A DNA stretch of 64,000 bases from Fusobacterium gastrosuis (GCF_900095285.1 NZ_LT607734.1:806001-870000), one strand, 5' to 3'. Shown: positions 33,998 through 47,381, counted from the first letter of the stretch. The notes: a model not told the origin generated them from the letters alone. Translations and numbers: made by a program.

Positions 33998-34265
33998 ATT
34001 GAGTTCCGAAGGGACGAAAATTTTTCTTAGATACCCAAATACAAAGTTCACTGAATTGTGAGCGAGCAAAGCGAGGGAAACAAACAGTAGAACTCTTGTA
34101 GTATGGTTATCCAAGTAAAGAAGAATGAAAGATTAGAAATTGAGTTCCGAAGGGACGAAAATTTTTCTTAGATACCCAAATACAAAGTTCACTGAATTGT
34201 GAGGGAGCAAAGCGAGAGAAACAAACAGTAGAACTCTTGTAGTATGGTTATCCAAGTAAAGAAAA
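33998..34265 (+). repeat. Tandem ~123-nt intergenic repeat, two copies 141 nt apart
   Basis: ATTGAGTTCCGAAGGGACG (33998) recurs at 34139, and the copies stay nearly identical through GTATGGTTATCCAAGTAAAG (34101 and 34242), with two mismatches seen. A third ATGGTTATC occurs at 33981, just before copy 1. The unit has more G and C than its surroundings, including GAGCGAGCAAAGCGAG. It has no plausible ORF and lies between the attenuator and the transporter start. It may be a mobile intergenic repeat or a structured RNA. Confidence 0.75.
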
Positions 34266-34333
34266 GAATAATTAAAAAGAGAGTAAATAATAAAAGAGTT
34301 CAAAATATGTATGAAAACACAGGAGGATTTAAA

Positions 34334-35350
34334 ATGAAAAACAAAAATGGACTAATATTTGGAGTATTACTTTTAGCAATTTTAGGAGTATTTTTTGTAA
34401 AGGAAAAAAATAAAGAAAAAATAAATCAAGAAATTGTAGTTGAAACTCAAAAGAATGAAGTAAAATTAGGAGTATTGCAATTGCTAAGCCATCCAGCTTT
34501 AGATACGATATATAAAGGTTTAATAGAAGAATTAGCAAGACAAGGTTATGAAGAAGGAAAAAATTTAAAGATAGATTTTCAAAATGCTCAAGCTGACCAG
34601 AGTAATTTAGTGGCAATGAGTAGTAAATTAGTTGAAGAAAAAAATGATATTATAGTTGGAATAACAACCCCAGCAACACTAGCTTTAGCAAACGCAACAA
34701 AAGAGATCCCAATAATTATGGCTGGAATAACATATCCAGTTGAAGCAGGGCTTATAGCTGATGAAAAAGTTCCTGGAAATAATATAACAGGAGTAAGTGA
34801 TAGAACACCTATTAAGCAACAAATCGAAATTATGAAAGAAGTTTTACCTAATCTGACTAAACTTGGGATTTTATATACATCAAGTGAAGACAATTCTATA
34901 AAACAGGTTGAAGAAGCTAAAAAAATTGCAACAGACTTAGGTTTGGAAATTAAAGTAGCGGCAGTGTCAGGAACAAACGATGTACAACAAGTAACTGAAA
35001 GCTTAGCTAGTGAAGTACAAGCAATTTTTGTTCCTATTGACAATACAATAGCAAGTACAATGCCAACAGTAGCAAAAGTTGCTCAAGAATTTAAAATAGG
35101 AGTATTCCCATCAGCAGATACTATGGTAGCAGATGGTGGAGTATTAGGTTTGGGTGTAGATCAATATCAAATAGGAGTAGAAACAGCTAAGGTGGTTATT
35201 GAAGTGTTAAATGGAGCAGATCCAGCTAAAACAGCAATAACCTTAGCAAATGAAGGAATTATATACTTAAATGAAAGAAAGGCTCAAGAATTGGGTATAG
35301 AAATTCCAGCAAATATAAAAGAAAAAGCACAAATAGTTGGGAATAAATAG
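34334..35350 (+). CDS. trpX: TrpX-type ABC transporter substrate-binding protein
   Basis: The start at 34334 follows a perfect AGGAGG (34321-34326); the longer frame opening at 34244 runs through the direct repeat and has no ribosome site. This gives 338 residues with an N-terminal hydrophobic signal or anchor (NGLIFGVLLLAILGVFFV). VKLGVLQLLSHPALDTIYKGL, NAQADQSNLVAMSSKLV, VGITTPATLALANATKEIPIIMAGITYPVEAGL and VFPSADTMVADGGVLGLGVDQYQIG fit the PF04392 binding-protein family, whose members near TrpY and TrpZ are linked to tryptophan uptake. The substrate assignment draws strength from the Trp-codon leader upstream. Confidence 0.75.
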   Translation: MKNKNGLIFGVLLLAILGVFFVKEKNKEKINQEIVVETQKNEVKLGVLQLLSHPALDTIYKGLIEELARQGYEEGKNLKIDFQNAQADQSNLVAMSSKLVEEKNDIIVGITTPATLALANATKEIPIIMAGITYPVEAGLIADEKVPGNNITGVSDRTPIKQQIEIMKEVLPNLTKLGILYTSSEDNSIKQVEEAKKIATDLGLEIKVAAVSGTNDVQQVTESLASEVQAIFVPIDNTIASTMPTVAKVAQEFKIGVFPSADTMVADGGVLGLGVDQYQIGVETAKVVIEVLNGADPAKTAITLANEGIIYLNERKAQELGIEIPANIKEKAQIVGNK

Positions 35351-35376
35351 ATTACAAATAATAAGGAGGCAGAAAA

Positions 35377-36246
35377 TTGAATTTAGTAGTGTCAGCTATA
35401 GCTCAAGGAATTTTGTGGAGTATAGTATCGTTGGGATTATTTATTAGCTTTAGAATATTAAATGTGGCTGATATGACAACTGAAGGAAGTTATCCTTTAG
35501 GGGCAGCAGTGTGTGTAATATCTATTCATTTAGGAGTTAGCCCTATACTGGCAATATTCTTTTCGATTTTAGCAGGAATGTTAGCAGGTGCAATAACAGG
35601 TTTTTTTATAACAGTTTGTAGAATTCCAAGTTTATTGGCTGGTATACTTACAATGACTGCTTTAATATCAATTAATCTGAGAGTTATGAAAAGACCAAAT
35701 TTAAGTCTTTTAAGCTATGAAACTATATTTGATTTACAGAAACTTATTATAGATTCGAAGTACTTAAATACAATTTTTATTGGATTTTTAATTATATTGA
35801 TTCTGATAATATTAATGTATTTATTTTTTAAAACTGAAATTGGACAGGCTCTTATTGCAACAGGAGATAATAAAAAAATGGCAGTTACAATGGGAATATG
35901 TACAGATAAAATGACAGTTTTAGGGCTTATGCTTGCGAATGGCATAGTAGCTTTGGCAGGGGCAATTTTAGCTCAAAATAATGGATATGCAGATATAAAT
36001 TCAGGATTAGGAGTTATAGTAATAGGACTTGTTGCCATAATAATAGGAGAAATAATTTTTGGTCGTTCAACATTTTTAATGAGATTGGTCTATACAGTTT
36101 TTGGTGCAATAATTTATAGATTGTTATTGCTTGTAGTTTTAAAAATAAATTTTATAGATGCAAATGATTTTAAAATGATATCAGCTTTATTAATAGCATT
36201 GTTATTATCTTTACCAACAATAAAAGCTAAAATAAGAAAGGGGTAG
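35377..36246 (+). CDS. trpY: TrpY-type ABC transporter permease
   Basis: This 289-residue protein is built of about eight to nine membrane helices, of the same permease class as branched-chain amino acid and TrpY systems. ISFRILNVADMTTEGSYPLGAAVC near residue 24 and LIATGDNKKMAVTMGICTDKM near residue 160 (the cytoplasmic coupling loop) are family hallmarks. The start codon is TTG with AAGGAGG eight bases upstream. It sits 26 bases after trpX and 2 bases before the ATPase gene. Confidence 0.78.
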   Translation: MNLVVSAIAQGILWSIVSLGLFISFRILNVADMTTEGSYPLGAAVCVISIHLGVSPILAIFFSILAGMLAGAITGFFITVCRIPSLLAGILTMTALISINLRVMKRPNLSLLSYETIFDLQKLIIDSKYLNTIFIGFLIILILIILMYLFFKTEIGQALIATGDNKKMAVTMGICTDKMTVLGLMLANGIVALAGAILAQNNGYADINSGLGVIVIGLVAIIIGEIIFGRSTFLMRLVYTVFGAIIYRLLLLVVLKINFIDANDFKMISALLIALLLSLPTIKAKIRKG

Positions 36247-36248
36247 AA

Positions 36249-37013
36249 ATGGCGTTTATAGAAATAAAAAATATAAGTAAAACTTTTCACTCTGATACTG
36301 ATGAAGCATATCATGCATTAAAAGAAGTGAACTTAGAAATAAACACAGGGGATTTTATAACAATAGTTGGTGGAAATGGTGCAGGGAAATCTACTTTTTT
36401 GAATGCACTTGCTGGAAGTTTTCAAATCGATAGAGGAAGTATTTTTATAGATGGACAAAATATAACAAATACTAAAGAATATGAAAGAGCAAAATACATT
36501 AGTCGTATTTATCAAAATCCTTTGGATGGGACAGCACCACGGATGACAGTTGCTGAAAATATGGCAATAGCTATAAAGAGAGGAGAAAAAAGAGGTTTTT
36601 CTTCCGGAATAAAAAAAGAAGATTTGAAAAATTTCGAAGAACAGTTAAAATCGCTGAACTTAGGACTAGAGAACAGACTTAATACAGAAATAGGGTTGCT
36701 TTCAGGTGGACAAAGACAAGCTATTTCGTTGCTTATGGCAACAATTAAAAGACCTGAATTAATACTTTTAGATGAACATACAGCTGCTCTTGATCCTAAA
36801 ACGCAGAAAAATATAATGAAATTAACTGAAGAAATAATAAAGGGGAAAAAATTAACAGCTTTTATGATTACACATAATTTACAGGATGCATTACAATATG
36901 GTAATAGAATGATAGTAATGCATAGAGGACAAATAGTCAAAGACTTTTCAAAAGTAGAAAAAGATAACTTGACAACTACTAAGTTATATGAAATATTAAG
37001 TGAGCTTGAATAA
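36249..37013 (+). CDS. trpZ: TrpZ-type ABC transporter ATPase
   Basis: This 254-residue protein has a full ABC motif set: Walker A GGNGAGKST near residue 39, Q-loop YQNPLDGTAPRMT, signature LLSGGQRQAISLL near residue 147, Walker B LILLDEHTAALD and the H-switch ITHNLQDAL. HTAALDPKT is typical of this small subfamily. It powers import by the two upstream components. A terminator follows at 37019. Confidence 0.85.
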   Translation: MAFIEIKNISKTFHSDTDEAYHALKEVNLEINTGDFITIVGGNGAGKSTFLNALAGSFQIDRGSIFIDGQNITNTKEYERAKYISRIYQNPLDGTAPRMTVAENMAIAIKRGEKRGFSSGIKKEDLKNFEEQLKSLNLGLENRLNTEIGLLSGGQRQAISLLMATIKRPELILLDEHTAALDPKTQKNIMKLTEEIIKGKKLTAFMITHNLQDALQYGNRMIVMHRGQIVKDFSKVEKDNLTTTKLYEILSELE

Positions 37014-37018
37014 AATAA

Positions 37019-37066
37019 AAAAAGAATGTTGTGCTCTAATGTAATCTGAATTCAACATTCTTTTTT
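37019..37066 (+). terminator. Terminator after the trpXYZ-like operon
   Basis: AAAGAATGTTG pairs with CAACATTCTTT around a 21-nt loop, followed by TTTTATTT. It can also serve the convergent DUF554 gene. Confidence 0.75.
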
Positions 37067-37125
37067 ATTTGTTTTGTATATTTATATAAAAGTATAGAAG
37101 TGTTATAAATAAAAAAATAAATTTT

Positions 37126-37815
37126 CTATCCAAAAATTGCATTGTAAATAATAGGGATAAAAAGGGCTGGAACCATATTTCCAATTTTTATATTTTTATC
37201 AAAAAGTAAATTAAATGCAAGACCTATCATAATAATTCCACCTAAAGTAGAAATTTCAGTTATGATGTTTTCACTTAAACTATTCTTTATAAAAAATGCT
37301 AAAAAATAAAGAGAACCTTGATAAAGAAATACCACAATTGATGAGAATAGAACTCCTATTCCATATTTAGAAGCAAAAATTAAAGAAAAAATACCATCAA
37401 GTAAAGCCTTAATTAATAAAATTTCATTATCATTTGTTAGTCCACTTTTGATAGAGCCTACAATTGCCATTGCTCCTACACAAAACATAATACTGGTTGT
37501 AGTAAATCCTTTTACTATATCATTACTGTTGTCATTATTTGAGAATTTTTCTTCAAAGTAGGTTCCTAATCTTTTTAAATTATCATCAATCATCAAAAAT
37601 TCACCAATTACTGCTCCTAATAAAAGACAGGTTAAAGTGAAAATAGCATTATTAAATTTTATAGCATCTTTTATTGCAAGAGTTAATAAAAAAAGTCCCA
37701 TGGAGCTCATAATAATATCTTTTATCTTAAGAGGAAGCCCTTTTTTGAAAAAGATACCTAAGATAGAACCACCTATAATTGCGACTGTATTAACAATATT
37801 TCCAAGCATAATCAT
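37126..37815 (-). CDS. DUF554-family membrane protein
   Basis: In this 229-residue protein six to seven hydrophobic helices span the length. LGNIVNTVAIIGGSILGIFFKKGLP at the start, LLLGAVIGEFL and FCVGAMAIVGSIKSGLTND are typical of the DUF554 (YdfK-like) family. The function of the family is unknown. The ATG at 37815 follows GAGGTT; a second ATG two codons later is possible. It lies alone between the transporter terminator and tmRNA, transcribed toward the former. Confidence 0.8.
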   Translation of the reverse strand: MIMLGNIVNTVAIIGGSILGIFFKKGLPLKIKDIIMSSMGLFLLTLAIKDAIKFNNAIFTLTCLLLGAVIGEFLMIDDNLKRLGTYFEEKFSNNDNSNDIVKGFTTTSIMFCVGAMAIVGSIKSGLTNDNEILLIKALLDGIFSLIFASKYGIGVLFSSIVVFLYQGSLYFLAFFIKNSLSENIITEISTLGGIIMIGLAFNLLFDKNIKIGNMVPALFIPIIYNAIFG

Positions 37816-37840
37816 AGAAAATAACCTCTTATTTATTAGA

Positions 37841-37873
37841 ATAAAAATAAAACTCTCTAATTCTCTAGAGAGT
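37841..37873 (-). terminator. Terminator of tmRNA
   Basis: On the minus strand ACTCTCT and AGAGAGT pair around AGAGAATT, followed by TTTATTTTTAT. It lies 33 nt past the tmRNA 3' end. Confidence 0.7.
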
Positions 37874-37905
37874 CATTGAACAATATCATTAAAAAATATT
37901 TTTAT

Positions 37906-38248
37906 TGGTGGAAGTGACGGGAATTGAACCCGTGTCCGAAACTACAACAACCATAAGCTTCTACAAGCTTAGTTTACTATTAAAATTCGCTGTAATTACT
38001 CCCGTAAACAGGGCTAATTATAGCTATTCTCTAGAATTTCCTTCAAATTTAGAGAAATCATTTGAAGTAATCCACATTAGTCGACACCTTTTGAAAACTC
38101 ATGTGGAAAAAGTTATCAAAGGTGTAGCTGAACTAAGCAGCTAAAGCGTAATTTTTGTTTCCATCTAAACGATGAGTTAGTCTTTCACAGCGACAAACCT
38201 GGCTTGCTACCTATGACCTTGCAACCCCGTCGAAACCTTTACACTCCC
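37906..38248 (-). ncRNA. ssrA: Transfer-messenger RNA (tmRNA)
   Basis: On the minus strand the RNA starts GGGAGTGTAAAGGTTTCGAC and ends CCCGTCACTTCCACCA. The 5' GGGAGUG and 3' CACUUCC form a 7-bp acceptor stem with one G-U pair, and CCA is encoded. The tag reading frame is at 38133-38162: GNKNYALAA followed by TAG. The GTTCRA-type T arm is visible near the 3' end. It rescues stalled ribosomes with SmpB. The single-piece form and about 343-nt length are normal. Confidence 0.95.
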
Positions 38249-38384
38249 ATATCTATTCTAAAATGATAATAATTATAACATTTTTTTATAAAAAATCAAG
38301 TAAAATAAAAAAATATTAAAAATTATTGAAAAATAAAAGAAAAGTATAAGTAGGATAAAAAATAAAAAAAGTAAAAAAATATAG

Positions 38385-38413
38385 TTGACAAAAAGTAGTA
38401 GTGATGGTAAGAT
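38385..38413 (+). promoter_or_regulatory. rRNA operon promoter
   Basis: TTGACA (38385-38390) and TAAGAT (38408-38413) are spaced by 17 nt, about 120 nt before the mature 16S end. The AT-rich stretch upstream could act as an UP element. No other strong site is seen between tmRNA and 16S. Confidence 0.8.
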
Positions 38414-38532
38414 AATCAATGTCCACTTGAGAAGGTAGGACGAGGACATTAGCAAAAGAATAGAGAAAAGACAAAAAGCAACCATTAAATTTGGTGTAAA
38501 ACAAAAAGAAGCAAATGAGCTTTAATAGATTG

Positions 38533-40038
<1,506 letters not shown>

Positions 40039-40165
40039 AAGGAGAAGCTGTCTTTCTCTATTTGCTATGTTCATATGAACATTGGAAACTATATAGTAGA
40101 ACAAACAAGAAAAAAACAAAAAACAAACTCTAAAATTTCTTTAGAGTTAGCTGTCAAAAAAAATA
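40039..40165 (+). other. 16S-23S internal spacer without tRNA genes
   Basis: This is a short spacer of about 127 nt with no Ile or Ala tRNA. TGTTCATATGAACA is a palindrome that could form a processing hairpin, and CTCTAAAATTTCTTTAGAG is another short inverted repeat. Confidence 0.8.
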
Positions 40166-43075
<2,910 letters not shown>

Positions 43076-43158
43076 TAAGGCAAGTTTGTATTTACTATAT
43101 AGTTTTGAGTGTTCATAGAACACTTGCGCATAACGATGTTATGTGTTAAAATTAAATA

Positions 43159-43277
43159 GCTTGGTGAGAATAGCTATGGGGGTACACCTAGTAACATTCC
43201 GAACCTAGAAGTTAAGCCCATATACGCTGAAGGTACTTGGTTGGAAGCGACCTGGGAGAATAGGGATTCGCCAAGCA
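43159..43277 (+). rRNA. rrf: 5S ribosomal RNA
   Basis: GCTTGGTG at 43159 pairs with CGCCAAGC ending at 43276, forming helix I. The interior ACACCTAGTAACATTCCGAAC and AAGTTAAGCCC are characteristic of 5S. A spacer of about 80 nt with a GTGTTCATAGAACAC hairpin separates it from 23S. Confidence 0.93.
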
Positions 43278-43280
43278 ACT

Positions 43281-43356
43281 GCTTCCTTAGCTCAGTCGGT
43301 AGAGCATGCGGCTGTTAACCGCAGCGTCAATGGTTCGAGTCCATTAGGAAGCGCCA
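43281..43356 (+). tRNA. tRNA-Asn (GTT)
   Basis: GCTTCCT pairs with AGGAAGC in the acceptor stem, followed by G and an encoded CCA. The anticodon GTT is at 43314-43316 in the loop CTGTTAA, and the T loop reads GGTTCGAGTCC. It starts 4 nt after 5S and belongs to the rRNA transcript. Confidence 0.96.
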
Positions 43357-43380
43357 TTTTATGAATAAGAATTTATGATA

Positions 43381-43408
43381 AAAAAGCACACATTTAAGTG
43401 TGCTTTTT
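43381..43408 (+). terminator. Terminator of the rRNA operon
   Basis: AAAGCACAC pairs with GTGTGCTTT around ATTTAA, followed by TT. It also lies 30 nt past the end of the convergent histidine kinase gene and may act on both strands. Confidence 0.85.
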
Positions 43409-43441
43409 GCTTTACATAGAATATTAAATATAATTTTTAAT

Positions 43442-44797
43442 TTAAAATTTTATCATAAATTTACTTCCTTTATTTAATTCACTCTCAACACTGATATTTG
43501 CATTGTGTAGGTCAATAATTCTTTGAACCATAGATAATCCTAATCCGTAACCTTGGTTGTTGTCTTTATTTCTTGAAGAATTAGCTTGATAAAATCTATG
43601 CCAAATATTTTTCATATCTTCATTAGATAATCCAATTCCATCGTCAATAATTTCCAAAATAATATTTTCTTTTTTATATAAATTTACATAAATTTTAGAA
43701 TTTGTAAATTTTAAAGCATTACTAAAAAGATTATCAAAGACTCTCTCAAGCATAATTTTATTTCCAGAAACTATTAAATTATCTTCAATATCTGAAAAAA
43801 GTTGAATATTTTTATCATCAAGCATATATTTATAATCTTTTAAAGAAGTTGTTATTAAATTTGATAAATTAATATCTTCTGTTTCAAGACAAGTTTGCCT
43901 TTCTAATTTGGCAAGTTCCATAATTTGATTGATTAAAGTAGATATTTTTTTTGTCTGCCTTTGAATTATTGATAGGGAATCTTTAGCTTCATCCAGAGAT
44001 TCAGCATAATTTATAGCATAATCACTTTCTGCTAAAATGACAGTTACAGGAGTTCTTAACTCATGGGAAACATCGGAACTAAATTGCTTTTCATGGCTGT
44101 ATGAGCTTTCAAGAGAATCAAGCATTTTATTAAAAGAAAAAGCCATTTTATGAAGTTCATCTTTGCCATTTCCCAACTTAATTCTTTTTGAAAAATCTTT
44201 AGAATTCTGAATTTCCAAAGCTGTATTGGAGATATCATTGACAGGCTTAAAACTATTTTTTACTATTTTATAACCGCCATAAACTATGATAAATAATAGA
44301 ACAGGAGAAAAAATACTTATGAAAATTAACAAAATATTTATATTTTTATAAAATTTACTTATGGGTAAAATACCTCGAATCCATTCTCCTTTATTATGCA
44401 TATGATGAATTCTCAATGGGGCATCAAAATATAAAAATTCTTCGCCATTATGCCTATAAGTTTTAACTTCTGGTCTTTTTATGTTTGGAAGGGTAGGATC
44501 AAAATTATCAGGAATTAATCCATCTATTATAACTCCTTCATTAGAATATTTTATAAAAAATATACCATCATCAAAATTTGTAAATTTTTTTTGCTTAAAA
44601 GAAAGTTTATGAACAGCTTCAGTTAGTTCTTCCCTACTTTCCGTTTTTATAAAAGTATTTGCTGCAAAAAAACTAGAAGTAATCATTATACTTATTAAAA
44701 TTGTTATAAAAAAAGTGTACCATAGAGTAACTCTAATTGTAATTGGAATTGAATATATAGAATTTTTTAAAATATTATTCATTTTCCTTGATAACAT
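43442..44797 (-). CDS. Sensor histidine kinase (OmpR-partner type)
   Basis: This 451-residue protein has two membrane spans (about residues 20-48 and 160-182) enclosing a periplasmic domain that contains RIHHMHNKGEW, a His/Met cluster suited to metal contact. HAMP follows (DISNTALEIQNSKDFSKRI), then the H box SSDVSHELRTPVTVI with His245, N box FDNLFSNALKFT, DDGIGLSNED and GLGLSMVQRII. It overlaps the response regulator gene by 23 bases. The neighbouring PepSY protein is His/Met-rich too, so metal or envelope stress sensing is a fair guess. Confidence 0.9.
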   Translation of the reverse strand: MLSRKMNNILKNSIYSIPITIRVTLWYTFFITILISIMITSSFFAANTFIKTESREELTEAVHKLSFKQKKFTNFDDGIFFIKYSNEGVIIDGLIPDNFDPTLPNIKRPEVKTYRHNGEEFLYFDAPLRIHHMHNKGEWIRGILPISKFYKNINILLIFISIFSPVLLFIIVYGGYKIVKNSFKPVNDISNTALEIQNSKDFSKRIKLGNGKDELHKMAFSFNKMLDSLESSYSHEKQFSSDVSHELRTPVTVILAESDYAINYAESLDEAKDSLSIIQRQTKKISTLINQIMELAKLERQTCLETEDINLSNLITTSLKDYKYMLDDKNIQLFSDIEDNLIVSGNKIMLERVFDNLFSNALKFTNSKIYVNLYKKENIILEIIDDGIGLSNEDMKNIWHRFYQANSSRNKDNNQGYGLGLSMVQRIIDLHNANISVESELNKGSKFMIKF

Positions 44798-45449
44798 AAC
44801 CTAAACCTCGCTTTGTTGTGATTAATGATTTAGAATCCAATTTATCGATTTTTCGTCTAATATTTTTTATTAAAACATCTATCACATTTGATTCACCATC
44901 ATAATCAAAATCCCATACATGCTCTCTTATTTGTTCTCTACTTAATATATGACCTTTATTTTGCATCAGGTATTCTAAAATCTCATACTCTTTTCCTGTC
45001 AATTCAATAGATATTCCATCTCGAGTAACAGTTTTTTTTGAGATATTTAAAACTAAGTCATCTATTGACAGTTGATTTGAAGAATTTCCGTATTTTCTAC
45101 GAATTATAGCTCTAATCCTAGCAAGTAATTCATTAAAATCAAATGGTTTAACTAAATAGTCATCAGCACCTAAATCTAGTCCTTTTACTTTGTCTTCTAT
45201 ATTATCTTTTGCTGTCAACATTAAAACTGGAGTTTCATTTTGTTTAGTTCTAAGCTTCTTTATAACCTCATAACCGTTTAGTTTAGGCATCATGATATCA
45301 AGTATAACTAAATCATAGTTTTCATATTCTAAAAAGTTAAGAGCTTCTTCTCCATCAAAAACAGAGTCAACACTAAAATTATTCTTTTTTAAATGTCTAG
45401 TTATAACACTATTTAAATCTTTTTCATCTTCAACAACTAAAATTTTCAT
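44775..45449 (-). CDS. OmpR-family response regulator
   Basis: I choose the ATG at 45449 (MKILVVEDEKD), which has GGTGAT before it; an in-frame ATG four codons upstream is possible. The receiver domain has VEDE, the phospho-acceptor Asp in LVILDIMMP (about residue 51), MLTAKD and the Lys in YLVKPFDF. The C-terminal winged helix reads ELTGKEYEILEYLMQNKGHILSREQIREHVW and SNVIDVLIKNIRRKID, typical of OmpR/PhoB DNA binding. It forms an operon with the kinase and lies downstream of a terminator that ends the PepSY gene transcript. Confidence 0.93.
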   Translation of the reverse strand: MKILVVEDEKDLNSVITRHLKKNNFSVDSVFDGEEALNFLEYENYDLVILDIMMPKLNGYEVIKKLRTKQNETPVLMLTAKDNIEDKVKGLDLGADDYLVKPFDFNELLARIRAIIRRKYGNSSNQLSIDDLVLNISKKTVTRDGISIELTGKEYEILEYLMQNKGHILSREQIREHVWDFDYDGESNVIDVLIKNIRRKIDKLDSKSLITTKRGLGYVIKENE

Positions 45450-45473
45450 AATTATCACCATTTTTTAAAATAA

Positions 45474-45507
45474 AACATAGAATGACAGTTTCTGTCATTC
45501 TATGTGG
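45474..45507 (-). terminator. Terminator of the PepSY gene
   Basis: A perfect 14-bp stem (ACATAGAATGACAG with CTGTCATTCTATGT) surrounds a 3-nt loop and is followed on the minus strand by TTTATTTTAAAAAA. It insulates the two-component operon from the PepSY gene. Confidence 0.85.
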
Positions 45508-45617
45508 AATTAAATTTTATATGTAGAAAGGGCTAAAAAATTTTATAATATTAAAATATTTTATAGAGGGAATAGTATTTAATAATAGCTTTTAATAGCC
45601 CTGTTCTAAAAAATTAA

Positions 45618-46514
45618 TTAGAAATCTCTTTCTACTTTTAAAATATTACCATTAATGGCATCAATTTTAAATTCTTTCTCCAAAAGGCCCTCAGAGATTT
45701 CAATTTCATAATAAGGAAGACCTTTTTTGTTTTTTAATTCTATACTTTTTAAAGTTCCATTAGAAGAGTTCTTTAAAGCAATTGTTTTAGCTTCATCTAT
45801 AGAAATTTTAGCTTCAGAATTCATAGCATGAGACATTTTATTATTCATATGATTAGGCATATTACTTGAATTCATTTCATATTGCATATTATTATTCATA
45901 TGATTAGGCATATTACTTGAATTCATTTCATGTTGCATATTATTATTCATATTACCTGAATGCATCATATTATTATGTTTTTTGTGATTATCTTTAAACT
46001 TAATAATATTTCCATTAGTAGCATCGATTCTAATTTCTTTTTCAATATTATTCTCTAAAATTTCAACTTCGTAGAAAGGAAGTCCTCTTTTAGAATCTAA
46101 TTCAATACTTTTTAAAGTTCCATTAGAAGAGTTCTTTAAAGCTATTGCTTTAGCTTCGTCTATAGAAATTTTAGCTTCTATAGGTGTTTGCATATGTCTA
46201 TGAGAAGGTCTGTCATCATTATCGATTTTTAAAATTTGTCCACTAACAGCATCGATATCAATCTCTTTTTTTATATTATTTTCTAAAATTTCTATTTCAT
46301 AAATTGTTCTTCCATGGTTATGATCCAATTCAGACTTTAAAATTTTACCATCTTTAGTTTGCTTTAATGCAATTTTATTTGCTTCCTCTAATGTTATTAT
46401 TTGTTCTTGATTTATCTGTGCTGAAGTAGCATAAGATTTTGTTGTTAAACTTACACCGCCTAGAACTAGAGTTCCTATAAGAGCTAATTTTGTAATAGAT
46501 TTTTTATTTTTCAT
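45618..46514 (-). CDS. Secreted triple-PepSY protein with Met/His/Asn-rich linker
   Basis: This 298-residue protein has a signal peptide (residues 1-30, ending near TKSYATSA). Three PepSY-like repeats follow, each of the form ITLEEANKIAL or ISIDEAKAIALKNSSNGTLKSIEL, then YEIEI-E---EKEI-IDA-NG-I. Between the second and third repeat (about residues 180-235) lies a linker of Met, His, Asn and Ser with a 17-residue tandem repeat (SSNMPNHMNN twice). Such Met/His stretches often bind copper or other soft metals, which is inference. It is adjacent to and probably controlled by the two-component pair downstream. Confidence 0.8.
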   Translation of the reverse strand: MKNKKSITKLALIGTLVLGGVSLTTKSYATSAQINQEQIITLEEANKIALKQTKDGKILKSELDHNHGRTIYEIEILENNIKKEIDIDAVSGQILKIDNDDRPSHRHMQTPIEAKISIDEAKAIALKNSSNGTLKSIELDSKRGLPFYEVEILENNIEKEIRIDATNGNIIKFKDNHKKHNNMMHSGNMNNNMQHEMNSSNMPNHMNNNMQYEMNSSNMPNHMNNKMSHAMNSEAKISIDEAKTIALKNSSNGTLKSIELKNKKGLPYYEIEISEGLLEKEFKIDAINGNILKVERDF

Positions 46515-46673
46515 TTTTTTTCTCCTTTTGTTTTAATTATATTTTTTAACTTGCTCAAAGTATAAAACAGAAATATGAATATAAGATGAATAAAATAAAT
46601 TTTTTTTATTTTAGCAGTTTTCTAAAAAAAATACTAGTAATATTGAAAAAAATAAAAAAAATTTGAGAGAGCA

Positions 46674-46702
46674 TTACAATTTTAATGAAGATGATGTATA
46701 AT
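46674..46702 (+). promoter_or_regulatory. Promoter of adk
   Basis: TTACAA (46674-46679) and a perfect TATAAT (46697-46702) are spaced by 17 nt, 42 nt before the adk ATG. Confidence 0.75.
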
Positions 46703-46744
46703 ATATAGTAAATTATTTAAAAGTTAAAGAGGAGATGAATCTAT

Positions 46745-47371
46745 ATGAATATTGTTTTATTCGGAGCTCCAGGAGCAGGAAAAGGAACTCAAGCTAAATT
46801 TATAGTGGATAAATATGGAATTCCACAAATATCAACAGGAGATATCTTAAGAGCTGCTGTTGCAAATCAAACAAAGTTAGGAATAGAAGCTAAAAAATTT
46901 ATGGATGCTGGGCAATTAGTTCCAGATGAAGTTGTAAATGGTCTAGTAGCAGAAAGACTTGCTGAAAAAGATTGTGAAAAAGGATTTATAATGGATGGAT
47001 TTCCTAGAACAGTTGTTCAAGCTAAAGTTTTAGATGAAATATTAGCAAAACTAGGAAAATCAATAGAAAAAGTAATAGCATTAAATGTTCCTGATGCAGA
47101 TATTATAGAGAGAATAACAGGAAGAAGAACATCAAAAGTGACAGGGAAAATTTATCATATAAAATATAATCCACCAGTTGATGAGAAAGAAGAAGATTTA
47201 GTACAAAGAGCAGATGATACAGAAGAGGTTGTGGTAAAAAGATTAAGAACTTATCATGAACAAACAGCTCCAGTATTTGATTATTATAAAGCACAAGGGA
47301 AAACTTTTGAAATAGATGGAACTAGATCTTTAGAAACAATAACAGAAGATATTTTCAAAATATTAGGATAA
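46745..47371 (+). CDS. adk: Adenylate kinase
   Basis: In this 208-residue protein the P-loop GAPGAGKGT is at residues 7-15, STGDILRAAV binds AMP, GFPRTVVQA is the conserved switch near residue 86, and GRRTSKVTGKIYHIKYNPP opens the lid. The lid lacks the four zinc-binding cysteines, as in Gram-negative enzymes. It interconverts ATP, AMP and ADP in the cytoplasm. It heads the segment adk, map, (GNAT), infA, rpmJ, rpsM. Confidence 0.95.
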   Translation: MNIVLFGAPGAGKGTQAKFIVDKYGIPQISTGDILRAAVANQTKLGIEAKKFMDAGQLVPDEVVNGLVAERLAEKDCEKGFIMDGFPRTVVQAKVLDEILAKLGKSIEKVIALNVPDADIIERITGRRTSKVTGKIYHIKYNPPVDEKEEDLVQRADDTEEVVVKRLRTYHEQTAPVFDYYKAQGKTFEIDGTRSLETITEDIFKILG

Positions 47372-47381
47372 AAATAACAAG

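Noticed and set aside
33804-34061. 85-residue ORF over the attenuator and direct repeat
   Set aside because: It starts at a TTG without a site, is out of frame with the leader peptide and runs across the terminator and the repeat.
37905-38144. 79-residue ORF with GIEPVS motif
   Set aside because: It lies antisense to tmRNA; the GNKNYALAA tag frame and acceptor stem explain the sequence.
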